Below, piece after piece: positions 1 through 9,258 of a stretch of DNA of 64,000 nucleotides. The notes beneath the pieces are model-generated. The model was not told the DNA's origin. It ran no database searches and saw only the letters and a program-made list of their open reading frames with translations. Position numbers and translations under genes: made by a program. Origin of the DNA: Dactylosporangium sucinum (GTDB taxonomy: Bacteria > Actinomycetota > Actinomycetes > Mycobacteriales > Micromonosporaceae); NCBI RefSeq assembly GCF_014647515.1, contig NZ_BMPI01000049.1, positions 14,070-78,069 of the forward strand, read 5' to 3'. How positions within the stretch are numbered: the stretch's first letter is position 1; the number at the start of each line of letters is the position of its first letter.

Positions 1-303
1 GCGGAGGTCCAGCCGGAGTCGGTCGGCCTGCCGGTCACGGCGGTCATCGGCATCGTCCAGGACAGCAGCGGCGATACCGAAGGCATTCTCGAAGCGCTGC
101 GCGAGCGGCGGGAGATCGAGTCGTGCTACTTCATGGCGGGTGAGGAGTCGTTCCTCTGCAAGGCCCGGGTGCCGACGATCGGCGACCTGGAGCGGTTGAT
201 CGTGGAGCTGAACCGGGTCAAGGGCATCGCCAGGACGCGGACCGCGATCGCTCTCTCGACCAAGTGGGAGGGCCGCCCGCAGTCGGCGATCGACCAGCAA
301 TGA
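1..303 (+). CDS. Lrp/AsnC-family transcriptional regulator, C-terminal part
   Basis: The first 100 codons of the window are open from base 1 and end at TGA 301-303; the start and the N-terminal DNA-binding domain lie outside the window. The visible part reads as the RAM/AsnC ligand-binding domain, with the stretch ESCYFMAGEESFLCKARV followed by a helix typical of IGDLERLIVELNRVKGIART. In this family the domain binds an amino acid or related effector and drives oligomerisation, while the missing winged helix binds DNA. The target is probably a nearby gene left of the window. Family assignment is from motif recognition; the effector is unknown. Confidence 0.75.
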   Translation, partial: AEVQPESVGLPVTAVIGIVQDSSGDTEGILEALRERREIESCYFMAGEESFLCKARVPTIGDLERLIVELNRVKGIARTRTAIALSTKWEGRPQSAIDQQ

Positions 304-451
304 CCACCGGTCGAGCCGCCGGGGAGCCCCTGGGAGCCCGGTGGGCGCCGCTCGACCTGCACCGCGCTCCGCGCAGGCCAGGACGAGGCCAGCGCCGCCA
401 GGCCCGCCGCCTGGCGGGCAAGCCGGCGTCGCCGGACCCGTCAGCCGGCGG

Positions 452-1057
452 CTAGGCGAGCGTCGCCAGGTCCGGATACTCCGTGACCCACCCCTCATCG
501 TCGATCTCGATCACGGCCGTGAAGTTCTCCGACCGATACCGCACGCGCCGGCCCTCCAGCACCTCATAGGTCTGCTCCACGGGCAGCACCGCCAGGCTGG
601 GCAGCAGGATCCACGCCGCCTCGATCGTCACCGTCGTGCCCGGGGCGGCCCGGTGCAGGCCCAGGCGCCGGATCGGCAGCGTGTTGGTCAGGGGCGAGTT
701 GTAGAGATCGACGTCGAGCACGTTGTGCAGGCGGTCGGGCTCCTCGATGCCGGCGAACGGGGCACCCCGGAGCACCCGCTCCAGGTCGCCCTGCTCGCCC
801 GTGGTCACCCGCCACCGGCCGGCCGCCCGCTCCATGCGTAACGTCCGCAGCCAGCCGCCACCCTCGGCCGTCACCTCGAACCGGGTGCTGGCCCATCCCT
901 CGTCGGTGTGCAGGTCATAGCGGCAGGTATAGAGCCCGCGGTCGGCGGCGAACGCCGTGCCCCGGGCGTGCAGTCCCCGCCGGTCGTCCAGGGTGGCGAA
1001 CTCGCCGCCGGTCGTGTCGGTCCTCTGCCAGGCGAACGCTCGTGGAAGCACCGTCAT
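452..1057 (-). CDS. Putative glycolipid-binding family protein
   Basis: A 201-residue protein with the pattern of the putative glycolipid-binding family (PF06475/DUF1089): an N-terminal RAFAWQR start, a central TRFEVTAEGGGWLRTLRM strand region, DLYNSPLTNTLPIRRL and a C-terminal half rich in beta strands ending WVTEYPDLATLA. There is no signal peptide or membrane segment. The reading frame is open 10 codons upstream, but I chose the ATG at 1057 because family members begin just before RAFAWQR and a TANNNT -10 hexamer lies 7 bases upstream, consistent with a leaderless message. The function in the cell is not established; the family name rests on structural similarity to lipid-binding proteins. 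Confidence 0.7.
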   Translation of the reverse strand: MTVLPRAFAWQRTDTTGGEFATLDDRRGLHARGTAFAADRGLYTCRYDLHTDEGWASTRFEVTAEGGGWLRTLRMERAAGRWRVTTGEQGDLERVLRGAPFAGIEEPDRLHNVLDVDLYNSPLTNTLPIRRLGLHRAAPGTTVTIEAAWILLPSLAVLPVEQTYEVLEGRRVRYRSENFTAVIEIDDEGWVTEYPDLATLA

Positions 1058-1093
1058 GACCGGCAAGGTATCCGACCGGTACGACAAAAAACG

Positions 1094-2404
1094 CTATCGG
1101 TGGCGCGGCGGCCCCGTCCGCGGCCGGCGCGACCCGCTCGCGGCCGGACGATGCGGAGGCACCCGCACGGGCACCCCGCTCGGCTGGCGTGCCCCGGTGA
1201 CCTCGGCCAATGCCGGATCGCCGGCCCGCACCCGCAGCTCCTTCGGGGTCACCCCGGCCTTCGCCAGCAGGGCGGCCGCCCGCCGGCGTTGCCGCGGCAG
1301 CACCAGCGTCACGACGGTCCCCGCGGCGCCGGCCCGCGCGGTCCGCCCGGCCCGGTGCAGGTAGTCCTTCTGATCCCGCGGGAGATCCACGTGTACCACA
1401 AGAGACACGTCATCGATGTGAATGCCCCGAGCGGCGACATCCGTGGCGACGAGCACGTCGACCGTGCCCTCCCGGAACTCGGCGAGGGTCCGCGTGCGCA
1501 CCCGCTGGGTCTTGCCGCCGTGCAGCGCTCCCGCCCGTACACCCACCGCCGCAAACTGATCGACCAGCTCGTCGACGGCAGCCTGCGTCTTCACGAACAG
1601 GATCGTCCGCCCCTGACGTGCCGCGATCGAGGCGGCGATCGCCACCTTGTCGTTCGGTGGCACGAGCAGCACGTGGTGGTCCATCGAGCTGACGGACGCG
1701 ACGGGCGGCTCGATCGAGTGGGTCACGGGGTCGACCAGGAACCGGTTGACGAGCGCGTCGACGTCCTTGTCCAGCGTCGCGGAGAAGAGCAGCCGCTGGC
1801 CACCCTCCGGCGTCTGGGCGAGGATCTCGGTGACCTCGGGCAAGAAGCCCATGTCGGCCATTTGGTCGGCCTCATCCAGTACCGTAGCTTCGACCGCATC
1901 CAGGCGGCAGGCACCCCGCTTGATCAGGTCGCCCAGCCGCCCCGGCGTCGCGACCAGCACGTCTACGCCGCGTTCGAGCGACCAGATCTGCCGGTCGTAG
2001 GGCACCCCGCCCACGGCGGTCTTGCAGAACAGCCCCAGCGCCTTGGCCAGCGGGGTCAGCGCGTCGTTGACCTGCATGGCGAGCTCGCGCGTCGGCACCA
2101 GCACCAGCGCCTTGGGCGCGTGCGGCCGAGACCGCCCGCTGGCGGCGATCCGGGCCAGGACCGGCAGGCCGAACGCGAGCGTCTTGCCCGAGCCGGTGCG
2201 CCCGCGACCGAGCACGTCACGGCCCCGCAGCGCGTCCGGAACGGTCGCCGACTGGATGGGGAACGGCTCGGTGATGTCCTGCCGGGCGAGCGCCCGCACG
2301 AGCTTGGCGGGCAGTCCGAGCCCCGAGAAGCCGCTTCGGGCGGGCTCGGGGTGCTCGGAGGTTTCGAAGATTGAGGGGTACTGGCTGGCGTCGGCGAGCA
2401 GCAA
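1094..2404 (-). CDS. DEAD-box ATP-dependent RNA helicase
   Basis: A 436-residue helicase with the ordered DEAD-box motifs: Q-motif around residues 48-51, motif I GRTGSGKT at 68-75, motif Ia PTREL at 104-108, motif II DEAD at 177-180, motif III SAT at 208-210, and in the second RecA-like domain TDVAARGIHI and HRAGRTARAG. It unwinds or remodels RNA duplexes using ATP, acting in ribosome assembly or mRNA turnover in related bacteria. The C-terminus ends in a short Pro/Arg-rich basic tail, common in actinobacterial RhlE-like helicases and likely to bind RNA. It is compact, lacking the long C-terminal extension of CsdA-type proteins. The specific substrate cannot be read from sequence. Confidence 0.92.
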   Translation of the reverse strand: MLLADASQYPSIFETSEHPEPARSGFSGLGLPAKLVRALARQDITEPFPIQSATVPDALRGRDVLGRGRTGSGKTLAFGLPVLARIAASGRSRPHAPKALVLVPTRELAMQVNDALTPLAKALGLFCKTAVGGVPYDRQIWSLERGVDVLVATPGRLGDLIKRGACRLDAVEATVLDEADQMADMGFLPEVTEILAQTPEGGQRLLFSATLDKDVDALVNRFLVDPVTHSIEPPVASVSSMDHHVLLVPPNDKVAIAASIAARQGRTILFVKTQAAVDELVDQFAAVGVRAGALHGGKTQRVRTRTLAEFREGTVDVLVATDVAARGIHIDDVSLVVHVDLPRDQKDYLHRAGRTARAGAAGTVVTLVLPRQRRRAAALLAKAGVTPKELRVRAGDPALAEVTGARQPSGVPVRVPPHRPAASGSRRPRTGPPRHR

Positions 2405-2482
2405 GGAGAGTGGGACCTTCCGATTGGAGAACGGTTCAGCTTATCCGATCTCCGCGGAAGATCCCGCATCCCGTGTCCTGGC

Positions 2483-5400
2483 TCACTTCTGCGGCACCGT
2501 CTGGAACGTGCTGTCCATGAAATCCCGGACGACGGTGACCGTGAAATAGCCGCCGACCACCAGCACGATCAGGATGATCGCGATGATGATGTACACCCGC
2601 AGATTGCCGGACTTCGACGGCTCCTCGTCGTCGTCCGTTTCCTGCGTGCCCTGGCTGAGAATGTGCCCGGTGAGCGAGCCGCTGTTCTCCAGGGGACTCC
2701 CGCCGTCGGCTGAAACAGGTCTTCCGCCCTGCCCGCCATAGACTGTGCCGGCTGAGAGTCGCTGGTTGCGAGCCCACTTCCCGTAGCTTTCCGAGGCGCT
2801 GCCGACCAGCTGCGTGGCCTCGGCAGGCTTCTCTTCGTCTTCCTTTTCCGCTACTTCCTCTTCGGGCGGAGGAATAGCCGGGGGCTGCTGGTGCTCCGGC
2901 CCGGTGCGGTTCGGCGCGCCGCTGGCCGGGAAGCTTCCACCGGCATTTGCGTTCCCCTCTCGATCAGTGCCCGAGAATGGACTCTCGTGGGTGGACGGCG
3001 GCCACGAAGGCAGGGCCGCATCCGGTACTTCCGGCGCGTTCGCACCCGGCGGATTCCACCCCTGCTGCGCGGGCGGCGGCGCCCACCCGGCACCCTGCTG
3101 CCACGACTGCTGCTGCGCCGGGGGCCCGGACGCGGGCGGAGTCGAGGCGGGCGGCTGCCCCCACGAGGGCTGCGCGGGCGGTGCGGAGGCGGGTTCGGCC
3201 GGTGGTCCCCAAGCGGGGGCCGGGGGCGCGGACGCCGGCTCGGCGGCCTGACCCCACGACGGCGCCGGCGGCTCGGCCGGCTGCTGCCCCCACGACTGCT
3301 GCGCGGGCTGCTGCCCCCACGAGGGCTGCGCGGGCGGCGCGGAGGCGGGTTCGGCCGGTGGTCCCCAAGCGGGGGCCGGGGGTGGGGACGCCGGCTCAGC
3401 GGCCTGACCCCACGACGGCGCGGGGGGTGCCGAGGCCGGCTCGGCGGCCTGCCCCCGGGACGGGGCCGGCGGCTCGGCCGGCTGGCCCCACGCCGGGGCC
3501 GAGGCGGGCTGCACGGGGGGCGCGGCCCAGCCTTGCGCCGGCGGGTTCGCGGCGGGCGGGCTCGACGCCGGGGGCGTGCCCCACGAGGGCTCCGCGGGCG
3601 CTGGGGGTTCGGCCGGCGAAGGGTTCCATCCCTGCTGCGCGGGCGCGGGCGGCGCGGCCCAGCCTTGAGCCGCCGGTTGGTTCCAGGCCTGTTGGGCCGG
3701 CGGCGGGGACGCGGGCGGCGTTGAGGTCGGCGGCTGGCCCCAGGACTGCTGGGCCGGGGGTGCCGACGCGGGTTCGGCGGCCTGGCCCCACGAGGGCGCC
3801 GGAGGTGCCGACGCGGGCTCGGCGGAGGCGGACGCCTGGCCCCAGGACGGGGCGGGCGGCGCCGACGCCGGTTCGGCGGCCTGGCCCCAGGAGGGAGTGG
3901 ACGCCGCCTGCGCCGGTGGGGCCGACGCGGGCTCGGCCGACTGGCCCCAGGAGGGCGCTGGCGGAGCCGAGGCGGGTTCGGCTGCTTGGCCCCAGGAGGG
4001 CGCTGGTGGTGCCGAGGCAGGTTCGGCCGGGGCGGACGCCTGGCCCCAGGACGGTGCGGGCGGTGCCGAGGCCGGCGGGCTGAACGACGGCGGCGCCGAG
4101 GCGGGGGGTGCCGAGGCCGGGGGCTGGCCCCAGGACGGCTGGCCCGACGCCGGGGGCTGCGGCCAGCCCGGCTGGGCCTGCGGCGGGGTACCGGGCGGCT
4201 GCGACCAGCCGGCCTGTCCGGGCGGCGTGGCCTGTCCGGGCGGCGTGGCCTGGCCCGCTCCGGGTGGCGCCCAGCCCGGCTGGGCAGGCGGCTGTGACCA
4301 GCCCTGCTGAGCAGGCTGGCCGGGCTGGGCCGGGTAGCCGGGCTGGGCCGGGTAGCCGGGCTGTGCCGGGTAGCCGGGCTGTGCCGGGTTGTTCGGCTGG
4401 TACGGGGCGGCGGGCTGGGCGGGGTAGCCGGGCTGGGCGGGGTAGCCGGGCTGGCCAGGGTAAGCCTGCTGGCCGGGAACGCCGGCCTGGCCCGCGTAGC
4501 CGGGCTGGCCCGGGTAGGCCTGCTGGCCAGGCACGCTCGCGTGGCCCTGATAGCCCGATTGACCCGGAACCCCGGGTTGGCCGGGAGTACCCGGTTGGCC
4601 GGGAACGCCTGGCTGGCCGGGAACGCCTGGCTGGCCCGGAACGCCTGGCTGGCCGGGAACGGCGGCGTGGCCTGAGTAGCCCTGCTGGGGCGGCTGGTTT
4701 CCCGTGCCCTGCGGGCCGGGGAAGCCCGGGTTGCCTGCGTAGCCGCCCGGCTGGCCGGGCTGAGGCGGGTAGCCGGGCTGGCGCGGGTAGCCGGGCTGCG
4801 CCGGCTGGCCCGGGTATCCGGGCTGCGGGTACCCAGGCTGGCCCGGAACGCCGGCCTGGCCTGCGAATCCAGGCTGGGGCGGCTGGCCCGCGTAACCCGG
4901 CTGGCCGGCCGGGCCGTGGACACCGGGCTGGCCTGCGTAACCAGGCTGACCGGGCTGGCCCGGCTGTCCGGGCGCGCCGGTCTGACCGGCAAAGCCCGGC
5001 TGACCCGGCTGACCCGGCTGTCCGGGCGCGCCGGTCTGACCTGCGAAACCGGGCTGACCGGGGTGACCGGGCTGAGCCGGCTGGCCCGGCTGCTGCCACC
5101 CCGCGGCGGGCTGCTGCGCCCAGGGCTGCTGAGGCTGCTGAGGCTGCTGGGACGCGGGCTGGCCCCACGACGGGGCCGTGCCCGCGGCCGGCTGCCACGG
5201 CTGGGGCTGGTTGGACTGGCCGCCGCCCCACGGGTGTTCCGCGGACGGCGTCGTGTACGCCGGGGGAGCCGAAGTCTCCGGGGCCTGCAGCGGGTTCGGG
5301 TCCGGGTGCGGGGTCGGCTCCGGCTCGGGAAGCGGCGACGGCGGGACCGGCTCCGGCTGCGGGGCCGGCTCGGGCTCCGGGGTCGGCTGCGGCTCCGGCG

Positions 5401-7276
5401 TCGGCGGGTACGGCGACGGGATCGGCTCCGGGGCCGGGGCCGGCGGGAACGGGGACGGCTCCGGGCCCGGGGTCGGCTCCGGGCTGGGGAACGGGGACGG
5501 TACCGGGCCCGGGATCGGGGACACCGGGTCGCCCAAGCCGGGGGCGGCCGCCTCGGCCGAAGGAACCGAAGGAACCGAAGGAACCGAAGGAACCGAAGGA
5601 ACCGAAGGAGCAGGCGGAACCGACTGAGCCGAAGGAGCAGACGGAGGAGTCATCGTGCCGGCGCGGTAGATGCCGGGGGTCGTCGCGGAGCGCGCGCGGA
5701 TCGCCTCGGCTGCCTCCTCCGCGCTGACCGACTGGGCGCCGCGGACCGAGGCGCTTGCCCGGGCCGCTGCCGCGCCCGCGAGTGCGCCGGCGACGCCACC
5801 GACTGCCGCCGCTTCCGCCGGCGCCGGGGGAGCGGCCGACGCCCCGTACGCGGCCAGCGAAGGCTCGGCGCTCGGGGTCGAGTAGGCCGGCGGGGCCGAC
5901 GAGGAGGGCTCGGCACCGGGAACCGAGTAGGCCGGCGGCGCGGCGTCCGCAGCCGGCGGGCGGGTGCGGGCGAATGGGTGGACGACCGGCGACGGCTCGT
6001 ACGGGGCCGGATCGGACGGCGGGCCGTACGCAGAGCCGGGGTCCGAAGGCGGCGGGCCGTACGTGGACGCGGGGTCCGAAGGCAGTGGGCCGTACGTGGA
6101 CGCAGGGTCTGACGACGGCGGCGGGCCGTACGTCGACGCCGGCGGCTCGGCCGACGGCACCTGGTAGGACGGCGACGGATCGGCCGGCTGCGCCGTCCAC
6201 GGCTTCGCGAAAGCGTCCCACGACGACTCCGGCGCCGGGTTCCGCGGCGTGCGGCTCGGCAGCGGCGGGATCGGGCCCGAGTCGTCGTCCAGCGGCGACG
6301 ACGGCAGCGGCGAGGCGGAGATCGACGCGGCGGAGGACTCCGAGGCCCAGGTCGAGGCGCGGTAGGAGTCATCATCGGCCGAGGCGGCGGCCGGGGCGAA
6401 GCCCTCCACCGGCGCGGGGCCGAACGGGTCGCCCACGCTGCCCGACGAGTCCTCGAACGTGTCGTTGACCGGGGGCGGCGTGGAGTCGGTGGGCGGCGGG
6501 CCGTACGTGCTGGCGACCGGTTCGAAGCTCGGCAGTTGGTACGCCGGCGGCCCCGAAGCGGCGACCGAGGCCGCGATCACGTCATCCTCGGGCGAGGACG
6601 GAGCCGCGGCCAGGCCGGCAGAGCTGAGGTCCGAGGACGGAGCCGCGGCCAGGCCGGCAGAGCTGAAGCCCGAGGACGGAGCCTCGGCCAGGCCCGCAGA
6701 CCCGAGGTCCGCGGACGAAGGATCGCGGGCCTCGGAAAGGCCGGCCGAGCCGACATCCGAAGGAGCGTCGTCGGGCTGGTTCGACGCCGAGTACTGCGAC
6801 GGGCCGGTGTTCCACGGCTGGCGCGGCGGCGACGGCTCCTCCGGCGCGGTGGGAGCCGAAGGCCCCGAGGTCGGCGTCTGCGTCGACGGCGCCTCACCCA
6901 GCTCGGAGTCGGGGTCGTCCGGCGGCGCCTCGGCCAGGCCCGCGTCGCCCGTGTCGGTCGGGGACGCGCCGCCGGTGTCGCCGAACGCCGCCATCAGCGC
7001 GGCGACCTCCGGATCATCCTCGGCCTCCTCCTGGGCACCGCCCGCGGCCAGGTCGGCGCCCGGCCAGAGCGCGCCGTCGACCGGGGCCGGCGGCGGCTCG
7101 TAGGCCTCCGGCAGATCCTCGTCGACCGGCTCCTCCGGCAGCTCCGCCCCGACGGGCGGAGGCGGCGGCAGCGGTGGCAGGTCGACGGCCTCGGCGGACG
7201 CGGGCGGTTCAGCGCCGGGCGGGCCCGAAGGTGCCGCCTCGCCGCGTGCCGCGTCCCGGTTGTCCCGCTCGTCCAT
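2483..7276 (-). CDS. Giant low-complexity protein with C-terminal membrane anchor
   Basis: A 1597-residue protein made almost entirely of repeats and disordered sequence. From the N-terminus it has an acidic Pro/Glu region (about 1-120), SAGLAEAPSS-type repeats (about 170-235), ASTYGPPPSDP repeats (about 350-420), an SVP tripeptide run (near 570), PEPxPxPEP segments (about 590-680), a collagen-like GQPG/GYPGQPG region (about 740-1030) and PAPSWGQAAEPASAPP repeats (about 1050-1440). A single hydrophobic helix, VYIIIAIILIVLVVGGYFTV, sits about 40 residues from the end, with a short tail after it. There is no N-terminal signal, so a tail-anchored topology with a cytoplasmic repeat domain is inferred. 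The ATG at 7276 has GGAGGG 6 bases upstream. Gly-x-Pro periodicity is not strict enough to call it a collagen. I do not recognise a described function. Confidence 0.8.
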   Translation of the reverse strand: MDERDNRDAARGEAAPSGPPGAEPPASAEAVDLPPLPPPPPVGAELPEEPVDEDLPEAYEPPPAPVDGALWPGADLAAGGAQEEAEDDPEVAALMAAFGDTGGASPTDTGDAGLAEAPPDDPDSELGEAPSTQTPTSGPSAPTAPEEPSPPRQPWNTGPSQYSASNQPDDAPSDVGSAGLSEARDPSSADLGSAGLAEAPSSGFSSAGLAAAPSSDLSSAGLAAAPSSPEDDVIAASVAASGPPAYQLPSFEPVASTYGPPPTDSTPPPVNDTFEDSSGSVGDPFGPAPVEGFAPAAASADDDSYRASTWASESSAASISASPLPSSPLDDDSGPIPPLPSRTPRNPAPESSWDAFAKPWTAQPADPSPSYQVPSAEPPASTYGPPPSSDPASTYGPLPSDPASTYGPPPSDPGSAYGPPSDPAPYEPSPVVHPFARTRPPAADAAPPAYSVPGAEPSSSAPPAYSTPSAEPSLAAYGASAAPPAPAEAAAVGGVAGALAGAAAARASASVRGAQSVSAEEAAEAIRARSATTPGIYRAGTMTPPSAPSAQSVPPAPSVPSVPSVPSVPSVPSAEAAAPGLGDPVSPIPGPVPSPFPSPEPTPGPEPSPFPPAPAPEPIPSPYPPTPEPQPTPEPEPAPQPEPVPPSPLPEPEPTPHPDPNPLQAPETSAPPAYTTPSAEHPWGGGQSNQPQPWQPAAGTAPSWGQPASQQPQQPQQPWAQQPAAGWQQPGQPAQPGHPGQPGFAGQTGAPGQPGQPGQPGFAGQTGAPGQPGQPGQPGYAGQPGVHGPAGQPGYAGQPPQPGFAGQAGVPGQPGYPQPGYPGQPAQPGYPRQPGYPPQPGQPGGYAGNPGFPGPQGTGNQPPQQGYSGHAAVPGQPGVPGQPGVPGQPGVPGQPGTPGQPGVPGQSGYQGHASVPGQQAYPGQPGYAGQAGVPGQQAYPGQPGYPAQPGYPAQPAAPYQPNNPAQPGYPAQPGYPAQPGYPAQPGQPAQQGWSQPPAQPGWAPPGAGQATPPGQATPPGQAGWSQPPGTPPQAQPGWPQPPASGQPSWGQPPASAPPASAPPSFSPPASAPPAPSWGQASAPAEPASAPPAPSWGQAAEPASAPPAPSWGQSAEPASAPPAQAASTPSWGQAAEPASAPPAPSWGQASASAEPASAPPAPSWGQAAEPASAPPAQQSWGQPPTSTPPASPPPAQQAWNQPAAQGWAAPPAPAQQGWNPSPAEPPAPAEPSWGTPPASSPPAANPPAQGWAAPPVQPASAPAWGQPAEPPAPSRGQAAEPASAPPAPSWGQAAEPASPPPAPAWGPPAEPASAPPAQPSWGQQPAQQSWGQQPAEPPAPSWGQAAEPASAPPAPAWGPPAEPASAPPAQPSWGQPPASTPPASGPPAQQQSWQQGAGWAPPPAQQGWNPPGANAPEVPDAALPSWPPSTHESPFSGTDREGNANAGGSFPASGAPNRTGPEHQQPPAIPPPEEEVAEKEDEEKPAEATQLVGSASESYGKWARNQRLSAGTVYGGQGGRPVSADGGSPLENSGSLTGHILSQGTQETDDDEEPSKSGNLRVYIIIAIILIVLVVGGYFTVTVVRDFMDSTFQTVPQK
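5562..5606. repeat. 9-bp tandem repeat, five copies
   Basis: GGAACCGAA is repeated five times without error, then breaks down into related units. On the minus strand it encodes an SVP tripeptide run inside the giant low-complexity protein. Slippage here would change protein length by three residues per unit without shifting the frame. Confidence 0.9.
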
Positions 7277-7411
7277 CAGTGCCCTCCATGACCTTGCCTG
7301 CCGCAGGCATCGTTGCGAGCCCGGCGTCCCCCACGCCGGTCACGCGTCCACGGTGCCACATCGAGTCACGGAACGCTGGATCGGATGGCGTCGGGTTTTG
7401 GATCAGGAGCG

Positions 7412-8950
7412 TCAACTGCTGGACGTCGTCACCGAGGGCTTCGCCGACGGGCTGGCCGACTTCGACGCGGCGGCCGACGAGGCCGGAACGGACGGCTCGG
7501 GCTGCTTCGACGGCTCCGGCTCGTGCGACGCCGGCGGGTCGGAGGACGGCGGTGGGTCGCTCGGCGGCTGCGAGGACGGCGGGTTGCTGGGCGGCTGCGA
7601 CGACGGCGGCTGCGACGACGGCGGCTGCGACGACGGCGGCTGCGACGACGGCGGCTGCGACGACGGCGGCTGAGACGACGGCGGCTGGGACGACGGCGGC
7701 TGGGACGACGGCGGCTGGGACGACGGCGGCACCGACGTCGGAGGAGTGCTGGTCGGCGGCTGGGTCGTCGCCGGGGGCTGGGTGGCGTTCGGGGCGGGCA
7801 CGGCCGGGAAGATCCGCGACGCGCCGAAGAGCTTCGACCACTTCACCGGGCCGATCTTGACCTTCTCGCCGGTCGTCGGGGCGTGGACCATGCGGCCGTT
7901 CCCGACGTAGATGCCCATGTGGTAGATCGAGCGCCAGTCGCTCGGGTCGCTGGCGAAGAACACCAGGTCGCCGGGGAGGAGCTGGTCACCGAGCTTGTTC
8001 TTGGTGGGCCGGATGTTCGGGGTCCCGTGGTACATGTCGTTGGCCACGCGCGGGACCTTGACGCCCAGCTGCCCGTAGGCCCAGTAGGCCAGGCCGGAGC
8101 AGTCGAACGTGTTCGGGCCCTCGTCGCCCCAGACGTACCAGCTGCCGATCTTGCCCAGCGCGTAGTTGAGCGCCTGCAGGGCCTTGGGGTTGGCCACCAT
8201 GCCGTCGATGTTCGGGCTGTCCGGCACGTTGCCGTACAGGTCCTGCTCGCGCTTGTCCTCCTCGGCCTCCAGCAGGAGAACCTGCTGGTCGTTCTCGGCC
8301 TTGAGCTGGAGGTAGGCCGCGTTCTTGATGTTGAACTCGGTCTCGATCGGCGCGTAGATGCCCTGCGCGGTCTGCAGCGCGGTGCGCGCGACCGCGAGCT
8401 CCTGGCGGGCGGCCGACTCCTCCTGCTCGGCGCGGAGCAGGTCGTAGGCCGCCTCCTGGCCGCCCGGCTGCGCGCCGAGGCCCGGCGCGAGCATGCCGAA
8501 CTGGTGGAGGTCGTGCGCGTACTGATCGAGGGGGCCTAGGCCGGCCGCGTGCTTGTAGGCGTCGGCGGCGGCCGAGTCGGCCTTGCTGCGCAGCTCGACG
8601 ACCCGCTCCTCGGCGCGCAGGAGCTTGTCCTCGGCGTCGGTCAGCGACGCCTGCGCCGCCTCGACGTCGAGGGTCGCCTGGAGTTTTCGCTGGCCGAGCT
8701 GCGTGACGACGGCCTCTTCGGTGGCCAGCCTGGCCGCGAACGGGCCGCGCAGCGCGGAGGTCGACACGCTGACCGGTGGAGCGGTGCCCGTGCCGGCGCC
8801 CGGCATGACGAGCGAGCCGGAGGCGATCGGCCGCGAGCCGCCGTCCGGAATGCCCATGCCCGGGTCCGCGTACGCGGGGCGGGGGACCAGCGAGCACAGC
8901 ACCGTGCAGACCACGGTGGCGGCGATCAGCCGCCCACGCCGCAGCCGCAT
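7412..8950 (-). CDS. Secreted NlpC/P60 peptidoglycan endopeptidase (RipA-like) with Pro/Ser repeat tail
   Basis: A 512-residue secreted hydrolase. Residues 1-28 form a signal peptide (RLRRGRL, hydrophobic core, PAYA cleavage site). A long alpha-helical, probably coiled-coil region covers about residues 60-250. The NlpC/P60 domain follows, with the catalytic Cys in FDCSGLAYWAYGQLG and the His in YHMGIYVGNGRMVHAPT. Such enzymes cut stem peptides in peptidoglycan during cell separation, and the coiled coil often holds the enzyme inactive. After the domain comes an unusual tail of nine PPSSQ repeats and Ser/Pro-rich sequence. The frame is open to 9091, but I chose ATG 8950 because it puts the signal peptide at the N-terminus. 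The substrate bond is inferred from the family. Confidence 0.88.
   Translation of the reverse strand: MRLRRGRLIAATVVCTVLCSLVPRPAYADPGMGIPDGGSRPIASGSLVMPGAGTGTAPPVSVSTSALRGPFAARLATEEAVVTQLGQRKLQATLDVEAAQASLTDAEDKLLRAEERVVELRSKADSAAADAYKHAAGLGPLDQYAHDLHQFGMLAPGLGAQPGGQEAAYDLLRAEQEESAARQELAVARTALQTAQGIYAPIETEFNIKNAAYLQLKAENDQQVLLLEAEEDKREQDLYGNVPDSPNIDGMVANPKALQALNYALGKIGSWYVWGDEGPNTFDCSGLAYWAYGQLGVKVPRVANDMYHGTPNIRPTKNKLGDQLLPGDLVFFASDPSDWRSIYHMGIYVGNGRMVHAPTTGEKVKIGPVKWSKLFGASRIFPAVPAPNATQPPATTQPPTSTPPTSVPPSSQPPSSQPPSSQPPSSQPPSSQPPSSQPPSSQPPSSQPPSSQPPSNPPSSQPPSDPPPSSDPPASHEPEPSKQPEPSVPASSAAASKSASPSAKPSVTTSSS
7591..7725. repeat. 15-bp tandem repeat, nine copies
   Basis: Nine head-to-tail copies of GCGGCTGCGACGACG, the last four differing at one or two bases, encode PPSSQ units in the C-terminal tail of the NlpC/P60 protein. 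All units are 15 bp, so copy-number changes keep the frame. Confidence 0.93.
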
Positions 8951-9243
8951 CCGAGGCCGGGGCGGAGTCTCCGGGATCGGCGGACTGACCTGCACCAATG
9001 TCGGTGCCTGCCAATCGTCGCCCGGATATGCCGCAGCCCTCAGTACCAGCCCAACCATCGCCACCGTCCCCAGTCGGATAGCCATGCCCAAAGGTCGACC
9101 GTTGCCGATCGATCAGTCGGTCTGCCGCCCGACCGTGTTCCTGCCCACTTTTTCTTACCGTACGAAGGGGAGAACCGTCGAGTGGTGATCAATGTCAGCT
9201 TCGGCGAAGGCAGGTGAATGCGGGTCGAACAAAGGGTCCGACG

Positions 9244-9258
9244 TACGCTGGCGTCGTG
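9244..9258 (+). promoter_or_regulatory. Candidate leaderless promoter of mqnE
   Basis: TACGCT at 9244-9249 matches the actinobacterial -10 form TANNNT and ends 6 bases before the GTG start at 9256, so transcription would begin at or next to the start codon. No ribosome-binding site is seen just upstream of that GTG. Confidence 0.5.

Noticed and set aside
908..2374. A 488-codon plus-strand frame opposite the helicase
   Set aside because: It is antisense to the DEAD-box gene, whose motifs are complete; the translation has no recognisable domain.
5562..5606. Possible origin-like or iteron repeat
   Set aside because: The 9-bp units lie in a coding frame and give SVP residues; there is no DnaA or Rep gene nearby.
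2851..6221. Very long open frames (up to 941 codons) opposite and overlapping the giant repeat protein gene
   Set aside because: They arise from the GC-rich repetitive sequence of the real gene; their translations are Arg/Pro/Gly-rich without any domain, and they have no start signals.
7591..7725. CRISPR-like short repeats
   Set aside because: The 15-bp units are contiguous without spacers and encode PPSSQ in frame; no cas genes are near.
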